In this document: one piece after another, positions 24,649-31,389 of the stretch | Layout: each line of letters begins with the position of its first letter | Position numbering within the stretch: position 1 is the first letter of the stretch | DNA from: JAOUGY01 sp963792365 | Lineage (GTDB): Bacteria > Actinomycetota > Acidimicrobiia > Spongiisociales > ZC4RG35 | Direction: 5' to 3' | Length of the DNA: 64,000 nucleotides | Assembly: GCA_963792365.1 (NCBI GenBank) | Contig: CAWBVW010000001.1 | Span: forward strand, 434,001 to 498,000 | Notes under the pieces: generated by a model | Seen by the model: the letters and a program-made list of their open reading frames with translations, nothing else | What the model was told of the DNA's origin: nothing | Database searches by the model: none | Program-made: the position numbers and the translations under genes

Positions 24649-24942
24649 TCAGACCGCTACCCGATCCTTGAGTCCCTTGGATGCCGTGAACTTCGCCACG
24701 GTCCGAGCGGGGATCTGGATTTCGGCCCCTGTCTGGGGATTCCGGCCGGTGCGAGCCTTGGAGCGCCGGGTCTCGAACTTGCCGAATCCGGCGATTGCCA
24801 CGTCACGACCGGCATCGAGCTCGACGGCGATGATGCCTTGCCCTTCCTTCGTCGAAAAGATGATGTCGATGATCTCAGCGGCCTTGGCCTGACTGATGTC
24901 TGCCTTCTTGGCGAGCTTCTCGGCCATCTCGCTCTTGTTCAC
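24649..24942 (-). CDS. Nucleoid protein HU (HupB-like, short form)
   Basis: A 97-aa HU-family DNA-binding protein: NKSEMAEKLAKKADISQAKA at the start, GFGKFETRRSKARTGRNPQT forming the DNA-contacting arm, and ending FTASKGLKDRV. It coats and bends chromosomal DNA. It has no Lys/Ala-rich tail like that of mycobacterial HupB. The start is the GTG at 24942, with AAGGAGG seven bases upstream. The gene stands alone, ended by a strong terminator, in line with high independent expression. Confidence 0.96.
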   Translation of the reverse strand: MNKSEMAEKLAKKADISQAKAAEIIDIIFSTKEGQGIIAVELDAGRDVAIAGFGKFETRRSKARTGRNPQTGAEIQIPARTVAKFTASKGLKDRVAV

Positions 24943-25046
24943 GTATGCCTCCTTCAAAGGTGGGCGCCCCGACTCCAGCGTGTCAGGGAAGCTCCCGGAC
25001 GTCCCGGGGCCAACTGAAACATAGCCAATCCACGTCGATTTCCCGG

Positions 25047-26216
25047 TCATCTCCCCAATTCCACGCCACCGCTGATCACAGCCCACGTCGCGTCGGAGTC
25101 AGGTCTCGTGAGCAGATCGGACTCTTCATCACCGTCGATCACGACGAGGTCGGCCGGCCCACCGAGGTGGATCCAGCCTCGTTCCCCATCACCGGTTGCG
25201 AGCGCTCCGGCCCTGGTCACCGACCACATCGCCTCCGAGATCGACAGGCCGGCAAGGTCGACCGCCGCCATCAGCACCATGCCCATGCCGACCACCAACC
25301 GCTCCGAGGGATCGGATGACGTGACGAGCGCCGGCCGCTCCCCGGCACTCCAATGATTGCGAGCCCGACCCGGCTCCCACCATCCGATGACGGGGGTAGG
25401 CCCCGTGGCCCCGACTTTTCCGGCTGGGACACCGCGGACGGCAACAGCCCCACCGAGCCGGGGGACACATGCCACCGGCTCGGGTTCCGAGCAGTCCACC
25501 ATGTAGCGCTTCGAACGAGCTGCCGATATCTGGGCCTCGAGCCGAACGGCGTCACCCATACATCGGAAGACCATCACGTCGGCAAGCCGCCCCGCCGTCG
25601 GAATCATCACGTCCCTCATGAAGGCGCCATCCAACTCTGGCGCGCACCGCCAGGACACCGATACGTGGATGGGGAGACGGTCGGGTATCGAACGCGCAAC
25701 CGCCAGCCTCAGGGTCTCGGCGGTCGGTTCGAGCGAACCGCCAACCGTCAGGGAGGCCGAGGTGATGCCCCGGGCCGACATCCGCCGGAGTGCCTCGGTC
25801 GCCGTGTCTGCGAGCACTGTCGGCTCTGGCCGAGTCGGAGATGGTGGACCGAGCAGCGAGGAACTGGCGTCGACGAACCCCGGCATGGCCATCCGTCCGC
25901 CGCAATCGATCTCCGGAAGGCGGCGGTACGGCTCGGGGAGTTCGGATGGAGCGCCGAACCAAACAATCCTTCCGCGCTTGATGGCAACCGACACATCGTG
26001 AACCGGTCCGAGAAGGCCGCCATGTCGGGCATCCATCGTGAGGAGCGTCGAGATGTTGGTCAGGACGAGGTCGGGATCGAGCGGGTCCGGCTCGGCGAGA
26101 ACCCTGGCAGCGAGCTCGGCACAATCCCGACAGATCGCGATCCCGTCCGGCCCTGAGACGAGCCGCCGGGCCGGCGATCCCGACTCACCGCAGAAGGTGC
26201 AACGAAGCGACGGCAT
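25047..26216 (-). CDS. ClpX-type zinc finger fused to an amidohydrolase-like domain without metal ligands
   Basis: A 389-aa protein with two parts. Residues 1-40 are a ClpX-like C4 zinc finger (Cys-6, 9, 29, 32; LRCTFCGESG and GIAICRDCAEL). The rest resembles imidazolonepropionase-type amidohydrolases: an N-terminal strand set, RMAMPGFVDASSSLLG, and a C-terminal AMWSVTRAGALATG and GGPADLVVIDGDEE. In active enzymes the sequence after PGFVD is HTH, which binds metal; here it is ASSS (residues 117-120). The second-half Asp region (TSSDPSER) may be kept. Without the His pair, hydrolase activity is unlikely. The start overlaps the secreted-protein gene by 32 bp. A role in delivering or binding protease partners is conceivable but unproven. 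Confidence 0.75.
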   Translation of the reverse strand: MPSLRCTFCGESGSPARRLVSGPDGIAICRDCAELAARVLAEPDPLDPDLVLTNISTLLTMDARHGGLLGPVHDVSVAIKRGRIVWFGAPSELPEPYRRLPEIDCGGRMAMPGFVDASSSLLGPPSPTRPEPTVLADTATEALRRMSARGITSASLTVGGSLEPTAETLRLAVARSIPDRLPIHVSVSWRCAPELDGAFMRDVMIPTAGRLADVMVFRCMGDAVRLEAQISAARSKRYMVDCSEPEPVACVPRLGGAVAVRGVPAGKVGATGPTPVIGWWEPGRARNHWSAGERPALVTSSDPSERLVVGMGMVLMAAVDLAGLSISEAMWSVTRAGALATGDGERGWIHLGGPADLVVIDGDEESDLLTRPDSDATWAVISGGVELGR

Positions 26217-27165
26217 CCAACCCTTCAGACTTTGCTGGAGATGAGGGTATCGCCAACAGGTCCGAGCGCCGACGCGAGAGCATCAAAAGACCGACGAGGG
26301 TGAACGTGGCCGATGCGGGCGCCGCCATCCCGGACCCGGCGGTGACCATTGCACGGACGACAGCCTGGAGGACACGAAAGCGAAGGACGTCATCTCCCGG
26401 GCGAGTGGCCGTCGAATCGGCCCAGCCCCAGCTGTCCACGACACTTCGGATGCTCGATCCGCTCGCCACGCCGTCCGCCGCCCCGCCACCGTCCCCTCCC
26501 GAACCGGTGTCATTCGAGAAGAAGGACAAGAACCCGTCCTCATCATCTGGCGTTGTCGAGTCGGGCTCCGTCTGGTCGCCGCCACCGTTGAGACCTGCGT
26601 CACCCGAATCCCCGGTAGCGGGCGTGTCGACCTGGGGATCTCCCACGACGGGCAGGGTGGTGGTGGTTGATGAGGTGGTGCTCGGATCGATGCTCGTCGT
26701 GGTGGGGCCGACCGTCGTTGTGGTGGTCGTCGATCCCGAGCGCGACGTAGGGACGGTTGTGGTCGGCGAAGGAGGCGTCGCAGTCGGACCGGTCGTGGTG
26801 GTGCTCGGCAGCGTTGTGGTGCTGGAAGGGGCCGGCGACGTCGAGGTCGTGGTGGGGGCAGTGGTCGTGGTGGTACTGGTGGTAGATGACGACGTGGAGG
26901 TCGTCGTCCCGTTCCCGTTCCCGTTGCCGTTCCCGTTGCCGTTCCCGTTCCCGTTGCCGTTCCCGTTGCCGTTCCCCTTGTGCAAGCCGGCCGACCACAC
27001 GACCCAGATGTGGAGGGGCGACGAATGGGTGACCTGGCCGGGCGTCCTCGTCGCCGCAGGCGAGAGAGCTCGCGCCGGGGCGCCACCGATCATCGTCAGC
27101 GACGCGATGGCCAACAGCACGACTCCCCGACGCAGTCCAGATCCCACAAGAGAATCTTCGGTCAC
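26185..27165 (-). CDS. Secreted Ser/Thr/Pro-rich protein with Gly-Asn repeat and C-terminal anchor
   Basis: A 326-aa protein, mostly low complexity. A signal peptide ends near GGAPARALS; a short ordered stretch (HIWVVWSAGLHKG) is followed by eleven Asn-Gly dipeptides, about 100 residues rich in Ser, Thr and Pro, an acidic Gly-rich part, and a C-terminal hydrophobic helix (ASATFTLVGLLMLS) with basic residues after it, like a cell-surface anchor. It may be glycosylated on Ser/Thr. It has a GTG start and is divergent from a histidine kinase, with a palindrome at 27180-27204 between them. Its 3' end overlaps the amidohydrolase-like gene. No known domain was recognised. Confidence 0.75.
   Translation of the reverse strand: MTEDSLVGSGLRRGVVLLAIASLTMIGGAPARALSPAATRTPGQVTHSSPLHIWVVWSAGLHKGNGNGNGNGNGNGNGNGNGNGNGTTTSTSSSTTSTTTTTAPTTTSTSPAPSSTTTLPSTTTTGPTATPPSPTTTVPTSRSGSTTTTTTVGPTTTSIDPSTTSSTTTTLPVVGDPQVDTPATGDSGDAGLNGGGDQTEPDSTTPDDEDGFLSFFSNDTGSGGDGGGAADGVASGSSIRSVVDSWGWADSTATRPGDDVLRFRVLQAVVRAMVTAGSGMAAPASATFTLVGLLMLSRRRSDLLAIPSSPAKSEGLDAVASLHLLR
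26908..26973. repeat. Eleven tandem hexamers coding for Asn-Gly repeats
   Basis: Eleven uninterrupted hexamers of CCCGTT or GCCGTT read on the plus strand; on the coding (minus) strand they give AAC-GGG or AAC-GGC. The third-position mixing of GGG and GGC follows no strict order. A copy-number change keeps the reading frame, so the repeat length can vary without destroying the protein. Confidence 0.95.
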
Positions 27166-27179
27166 GGAGGCGTGATGCT

Positions 27180-27204
27180 TGAGACACAGATCAAGAGTGT
27201 CTCA
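27180..27204. promoter_or_regulatory. Palindromic operator candidate in a divergent promoter
   Basis: Perfect inverted repeat TGAGACAC-N9-GTGTCTCA in the 49-bp gap between the Ser/Thr-rich secreted protein (minus) and a histidine kinase (plus). The size fits a dimeric DNA-binding protein acting on both genes. Confidence 0.6.
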
Positions 27205-27214
27205 TTGACGACCG

Positions 27215-28603
27215 ATGCATTCCTCGATGGCGAGGAGGCGCATTCGAGTGTCCCGACGGCAGGGGCAGGTGATGCTCATCGTGGCGATAGCGGCGGTGTC
27301 GTCCATCGCCGCCTCGATGTTCGCCGACTCGACGCAGGCGGCACGCGTTGCCGAAGACGGCGCCATCTTCGCCGCGTCCCAGAAGTTGGTCTCCTCCGCC
27401 GGGGTGGTCAGGGGCAATCTCGGCATCACGATCTTGCTCGTATCGGCGGAACAGGCCGGCATCCACGTCGAGGATGACGTGACCGAGGCGATCGGAAGAG
27501 TGCGGGGCGATGTCGCCACCCTGCGGTCCAGGGCGGCTGCGCTCGACCTCCTGCTCGATGGCAGCCCTCACGTCGCGCTCGCCGAAGAGGTCGAGATGTC
27601 GATCGAAGAGGCCCTGGGACTACTCGATTCTGTGGCGGATCCGGTCGAAGCCGAATCCGCCGACGATCTGGCCAGGTCCCGTGTCCTGCCCGTTCTCGAG
27701 CGTCTCGAGTCGAGCGCTGCCGATGCCGGTGCCACCGCCCAGGCGCGCATCGAAGCCGAGCAGTCGAGGGCAGGAGACGCCGCTCGGATCACAAGTCTGA
27801 CGGTTGCGCTCATCGTGCCGTCCGCAGCGGCGTGGGGGTTGTGGTCGACGGCGCGACGGCGCGAAGAACGGTTGGCCATGCAGGCACAGCTCGAGCACAA
27901 CATCGCCCTCGTGCATGCACGAGACGAGCTCATCGGCGGTCTCAGCCATCAACTCAGGACGCCTCTCACTGCGATCACCGGCTACGCGCAAGCGATGCTG
28001 GGGGTCCAAGACGACCCTGAGCTCCTGGAGGAAGGTCTCACGGTGATAGATGGCCAGGCGGCAGAGCTGACCCGCATGGTCGACGATCTGGTCGTCATGG
28101 CTCGGCTCGAAGACGGACAGGTCGAGTTCCTCATGCAGTTGGTCGATCCCGCGCGCGAGATCGAGATGGTCATCTCGTCGTCGGCTGCATGGGAGGGCCG
28201 GGTGCAGACCACGCTCTCACCAACCACCGTGTGGACCGATCGGTTGCGGCTTCGCCACATCCTCACGAACCTGCTGTCTAACGCAGTCCGTCACGGTGGT
28301 CCGTCGGTCATCATCAAGTCGGCGCCGGCAGGTGGGATGTATCGCATCGTGGTTGCCGACGACGGAGACGGCCTCTCGTCGACTCAGATCGACGGGGTGT
28401 TCCAGCCTTTCGTGCACACACCGCGGGATGCTCTGATCACAGGAACGATGGGCCTCGGGCTCGCAGTTGCGAAACGCCTGGCGGGGAGCATGGGCTGTCG
28501 CCTGTCCTACGAGAGAATGAACGGCTACACCCTCTTCGTGCTCGACGTACCCCTCGCTCCGGCGCTGGCACTGAAGAGTCCCCAGGCCGACGTCGCCGGT
28601 TGA
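27215..28603 (+). CDS. Membrane sensor histidine kinase (orphan)
   Basis: A 462-aa sensor kinase. Two membrane helices (about residues 19-36 and 192-210) enclose a ~155-residue, helix-rich extracellular sensor. The H-box GLSHQLRTPLTAITGYAQAM gives His-245 as the phosphorylated residue; the ATPase part has LTNLLSNAVRHGG, VADDGDGLSS and TGTMGLGLAVAKRL. All catalytic motifs look intact. The start at 27215 could be a few codons later. No response regulator gene is next to it, so its partner is elsewhere. It ends directly against the convergent DUF4126 gene; their stop codons form TGATCA. Confidence 0.92.
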   Translation: MHSSMARRRIRVSRRQGQVMLIVAIAAVSSIAASMFADSTQAARVAEDGAIFAASQKLVSSAGVVRGNLGITILLVSAEQAGIHVEDDVTEAIGRVRGDVATLRSRAAALDLLLDGSPHVALAEEVEMSIEEALGLLDSVADPVEAESADDLARSRVLPVLERLESSAADAGATAQARIEAEQSRAGDAARITSLTVALIVPSAAAWGLWSTARRREERLAMQAQLEHNIALVHARDELIGGLSHQLRTPLTAITGYAQAMLGVQDDPELLEEGLTVIDGQAAELTRMVDDLVVMARLEDGQVEFLMQLVDPAREIEMVISSSAAWEGRVQTTLSPTTVWTDRLRLRHILTNLLSNAVRHGGPSVIIKSAPAGGMYRIVVADDGDGLSSTQIDGVFQPFVHTPRDALITGTMGLGLAVAKRLAGSMGCRLSYERMNGYTLFVLDVPLAPALALKSPQADVAG

Positions 28604-29179
28604 TCAGGGCTCGGCTTCGGCTCGTCGACCGCCAAACAGCCCCTGGACGCCGCGCCACAGCTTCACGGCCACCCATACGGACGCCACAGCCAACAACAGC
28701 GCGACCACCAACGCGACCGCCGGCAGTGCCAATGCGAGCACGGTCATGCCCGAGGCCACGCCGTCTTCGAGTACCGACAGAGTGAGGTTCGAGACGGGTT
28801 CGGGTGAGAGGTTGACTGCGGCGCGGGTGGTCGCCTTGGCGCTGTGCGATGTTGCTGCCAGCGCAGCGGCGATGAGCGCTCCAGCCGCCTCGCCTATCGA
28901 CCCGGACTCGCCGGCGATGACGTAGCCAAGCGCGGCCGCCCCCAACGGGCGGATCACGGTGTGCAGGGCATCCCACACGTTGTCGAGATACGGGATCTTG
29001 TCGGCGGCGAATTCGATGAAGAACAGGACCCCGGCAGCAACGAGGACGTCCGTCCGCATGAGCACGTCGGGGACATCGCTCCAACCAAACCGCCCAAGCA
29101 GACCCATGATGAGCGTGACGGCGTACAGGTTCAGCCCTGAGGCCCATCCACTGCCGGCGATGAGGCCCACGACGTCCAC
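28604..29179 (-). CDS. DUF4126 family membrane protein
   Basis: A 191-aa membrane protein of the DUF4126 family, with about five hydrophobic segments: GSGWASGLNLYAVTLIMGLL at the start and FFIEFAADKIPYLDNVWDAL followed by LHTVIRPLGAAALGY are typical. Its role is unknown. It is transcribed leftwards 21 bp after the DUF3237 gene and may share its transcript. Confidence 0.88.
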   Translation of the reverse strand: MDVVGLIAGSGWASGLNLYAVTLIMGLLGRFGWSDVPDVLMRTDVLVAAGVLFFIEFAADKIPYLDNVWDALHTVIRPLGAAALGYVIAGESGSIGEAAGALIAAALAATSHSAKATTRAAVNLSPEPVSNLTLSVLEDGVASGMTVLALALPAVALVVALLLAVASVWVAVKLWRGVQGLFGGRRAEAEP

Positions 29180-29200
29180 GATCGAAGATCCCGCTCTCTG

Positions 29201-29608
29201 TCAGGGACGAACGATGTACAGGCGAACCACCAGGCCGCCCTCTTCGCCTCCGCCCAGCCCCACACCTACGACGGAGTTGAGCCAGGCCAGGTCCTCGTTC
29301 CCGGTCTCGAATGTGAGCAATTCCTGCGGCACTGCTTCGGTGGGGCTCTTGACGATGCTGACCCCCGATCCGCGATAGGCGATGGTCTCTCGCTTCTCAC
29401 CGATGGTGGCACGGATGTCGAGGGCCATGTTGCCGTCTCCGCGCACCGTGACGTAGTCGATCCCACGGACGGGCCGTTCGCCATCCCAATGCGGGCTGGT
29501 GGCGGTTCCCTCGAACGGGAAGTCGATGCGGGTGCCGCCGGGCATGTTCCCGAGCATCCGAGGTGTCATCGACGCCTTGATCGTGCAGAACTCTTCCAGG
29601 GTGGGCAT
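29201..29608 (-). CDS. DUF3237 family protein
   Basis: A 135-aa soluble protein of the DUF3237 family: MPGGTRIDFPFEGTATSPHW, the central GIDYVTVRGDGNMALDIRAT and the end LTFETGNEDLAWLNSVVGVG. The family forms a beta-barrel; no activity is established as far as I know. The gene precedes DUF4126 by 21 bp in the same direction and follows two hairpins that separate it from the PH-domain gene. Confidence 0.85.
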   Translation of the reverse strand: MPTLEEFCTIKASMTPRMLGNMPGGTRIDFPFEGTATSPHWDGERPVRGIDYVTVRGDGNMALDIRATIGEKRETIAYRGSGVSIVKSPTEAVPQELLTFETGNEDLAWLNSVVGVGLGGGEEGGLVVRLYIVRP

Positions 29609-29649
29609 GAGGACCTTTCCACGGGTGGTGCCGGACGCTACTCGGACCT

Positions 29650-29674
29650 GACAGGACCGGCCACCGGTCCTGTC
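29650..29674. terminator. Perfect 11-bp hairpin, possible terminator
   Basis: GACAGGACCGG-CCA-CCGGTCCTGTC, a perfect stem with a 3-base loop, between the PH-domain gene and the DUF3237 gene. It lacks a T tract on the minus strand, so it may work with the neighbouring hairpin or as an RNA-stabilising structure. Confidence 0.5.
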
Positions 29675-29697
29675 TTCCGCAGTCGTTCTGTGGGCGG

Positions 29698-29720
29698 TGG
29701 TCCGCCATTTTGGCGGACCA
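29698..29720 (-). terminator. Perfect 9-bp hairpin downstream of the PH-domain gene
   Basis: TGGTCCGCC-ATTTT-GGCGGACCA, 23 bp downstream of the PH-domain gene's stop. It is the first of two hairpins met by transcription of that gene. No clear T tract follows on the minus strand, so terminator function is likely but not certain. Confidence 0.5.
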
Positions 29721-29743
29721 TAACCCTGGGTTCCGGTATTGGG

Positions 29744-30391
29744 TCAGGGGGGAGGGTCGGGGACGGCTCCAGGGGGGAGGTTGCCGCCGAGGGCCAGCTC
29801 CATGACGATTCTGTAGAAGCGACGGGGTGCGTCGACGAAACGGAGCTGGGAGAGGGCTTGGTTCTGTCCCGCAGACTCGACGAAAAAGTGGCCGTAGTCG
29901 AAGACTCGACCGAGCAGCGTCTGGTCATATCGCATGTCCGTGAGGGCGCGCAGCGGCAGTGTCGACCGTCGCTCCGTGAAGATTCCGGTGCGAAGGATGA
30001 TGCGCTTGTCGGTCAGGTACAGGCGCGTCACGGCGTAATCGACAGCGCCCTTGATCAACATCAGCAGGATGATCGAGATGATCAGGACGGTGCGAGTGGC
30101 CGGATCGAGAGCATACTCGGCACCCGCCCAGATGGTGGCGATGATCGCCGCCACGGCGACGAACCCGAGGTCGCCGGCGAAGCCTTCGTTGCGAATCCAC
30201 TGGATGGCCAGGATCGCCACCGGGATCAGCCACCACCCGAGGACGCCGTTCATGGCGATCGCAACCATCACCGTGATCACGGCGATGCGGAACAAGGGGA
30301 TGGCGGCATAGATCCAATTGAGGCGCGAGGAGATGATGATCTCCTCGTTGAACGAGAGATATTTCTGCTCTCGGTCCGCCTGCCAGACCAT
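29744..30391 (-). CDS. Membrane protein with bacterial PH domain (YdbS/YdbT-like)
   Basis: A 215-aa protein with about four membrane helices (residues about 25-125) and a C-terminal bacterial PH-like domain beginning YLTDKRIILRTGIFTERRST and including LLGRVFDYG. Such proteins are membrane-associated with unknown ligands. It follows a 49-residue membrane protein gene by 2 bp, so both are made from one transcript, and it is followed by two hairpins. Confidence 0.85.
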   Translation of the reverse strand: MVWQADREQKYLSFNEEIIISSRLNWIYAAIPLFRIAVITVMVAIAMNGVLGWWLIPVAILAIQWIRNEGFAGDLGFVAVAAIIATIWAGAEYALDPATRTVLIISIILLMLIKGAVDYAVTRLYLTDKRIILRTGIFTERRSTLPLRALTDMRYDQTLLGRVFDYGHFFVESAGQNQALSQLRFVDAPRRFYRIVMELALGGNLPPGAVPDPPP

Positions 30392-30393
30392 CC

Positions 30394-30543
30394 TCAGACA
30401 CCGTCGATGACGGTGGTGGCGCCATCGGCGAGCCTCGAGATGAGGTCGATGGTGCCTGAAACGAGCCGTGTGGCGGAATCCGGGTCGTTGGCTATCACAT
30501 AGAGGATCACCAACAAGGCGATCCAGCCGAGGAATTTCTTCAC
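30394..30543 (-). CDS. Small single-pass membrane protein (49 aa)
   Basis: A 49-aa reading frame starting GTG at 30543: MKKFLGWIALLVILYVIAND is a basic start plus one membrane helix, followed by a short amphipathic tail (TRLVSGTIDLISRLADG). A purine-rich GAGAGAG stretch lies upstream. The stop is 2 bp before the PH-domain gene start. Codon use has the high third-position GC of real genes here. Function unknown; probably a partner of the PH-domain protein. Confidence 0.7.
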   Translation of the reverse strand: MKKFLGWIALLVILYVIANDPDSATRLVSGTIDLISRLADGATTVIDGV

Positions 30544-30641
30544 AAGATCTCTCTCACGGTCGGGTGCTCCACATGCGTGATCCCGCCGCCCGAAGTCGAT
30601 GCCAGCACCTCAAGCATAACGATGTTGTGAGCAACGCGCTG

Positions 30642-31358
30642 TCAATCCTCGGATGTCAACGCCGCCAGCCGATCGTCGCGCGATCCATCGGCTGTTCGGT
30701 CGAGGCGGCGAAGCACCCGCCGGAGGTGGCGGACGGAGCACACGACCACCGGGACCCCGTTGCTGGTGGCAACACGCGGGCGCTGTGACATGTCGGTGAT
30801 GCACAACACGGCGTGAACGGGTACAGGCGTTGCCAGGGCGCGCCGGACGGCGGCTGCCCCACCCACTGCCTGTCTCAGCGGTGCACCCGGCAATCGTGAA
30901 CCGCCGACCAACACCGTCCCGTCATCACGGGTACGCACCCTGCCCGAAGCGCGCTTCACTTCCACCGCGGCGACGCAGGGGTCGACGACGACCACATCGA
31001 CATCCGACCGGCGGCCCGGAGGAACCCACCCGTACAGCACAGTTCCGAATCCGCGGAGCGCCCGAGAAACGACGCGCTCCCCTGCCACCCCCGCCCGAGC
31101 CCGCGCCACCCTCGCGGTCGCCCATCGCCAGCCAACGACTGCCGAAAGCGCCACGGCGACGCCGAAAGCCGGAGGCCAGACCCCATCGACCGCCCCCAGA
31201 ACGGCACCGAAGCCTGCCATCGCAAATGCCGCCTGGCGCGATCGCCAGGTCGACACCAAGGCGCGGGGTCCACGACCCGGTCGTCCAAGAGATGGATTCA
31301 CGCCGTGAACGTATCGGGCGGGTGAGACAAGAATGCGCACATCGCGACCGACGCTCAC
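30642..31358 (-). CDS. NERD (nuclease-related) domain membrane protein
   Basis: A 238-aa protein. A basic N-terminus and two hydrophobic segments (about residues 43-60 and 63-78) precede a NERD domain with AGERVVSRAL (Glu-94), SDVDVVVVDP (Asp-119/121) and AVEVKRASGR (Glu-133, Lys-135). This is the E...D...ExK arrangement of the restriction-endonuclease fold, with all catalytic positions kept. NERD proteins are predicted nucleases in DNA processing. The GTG at 31358 is the assumed start; later GTG codons are possible. It follows the large histidine kinase gene by 31 bp in the same direction. Confidence 0.8.
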   Translation of the reverse strand: MSVGRDVRILVSPARYVHGVNPSLGRPGRGPRALVSTWRSRQAAFAMAGFGAVLGAVDGVWPPAFGVAVALSAVVGWRWATARVARARAGVAGERVVSRALRGFGTVLYGWVPPGRRSDVDVVVVDPCVAAVEVKRASGRVRTRDDGTVLVGGSRLPGAPLRQAVGGAAAVRRALATPVPVHAVLCITDMSQRPRVATSNGVPVVVCSVRHLRRVLRRLDRTADGSRDDRLAALTSED

Positions 31359-31389
31359 CGCGATGCCGCCCGAAGGCGCACCGTGCAGG

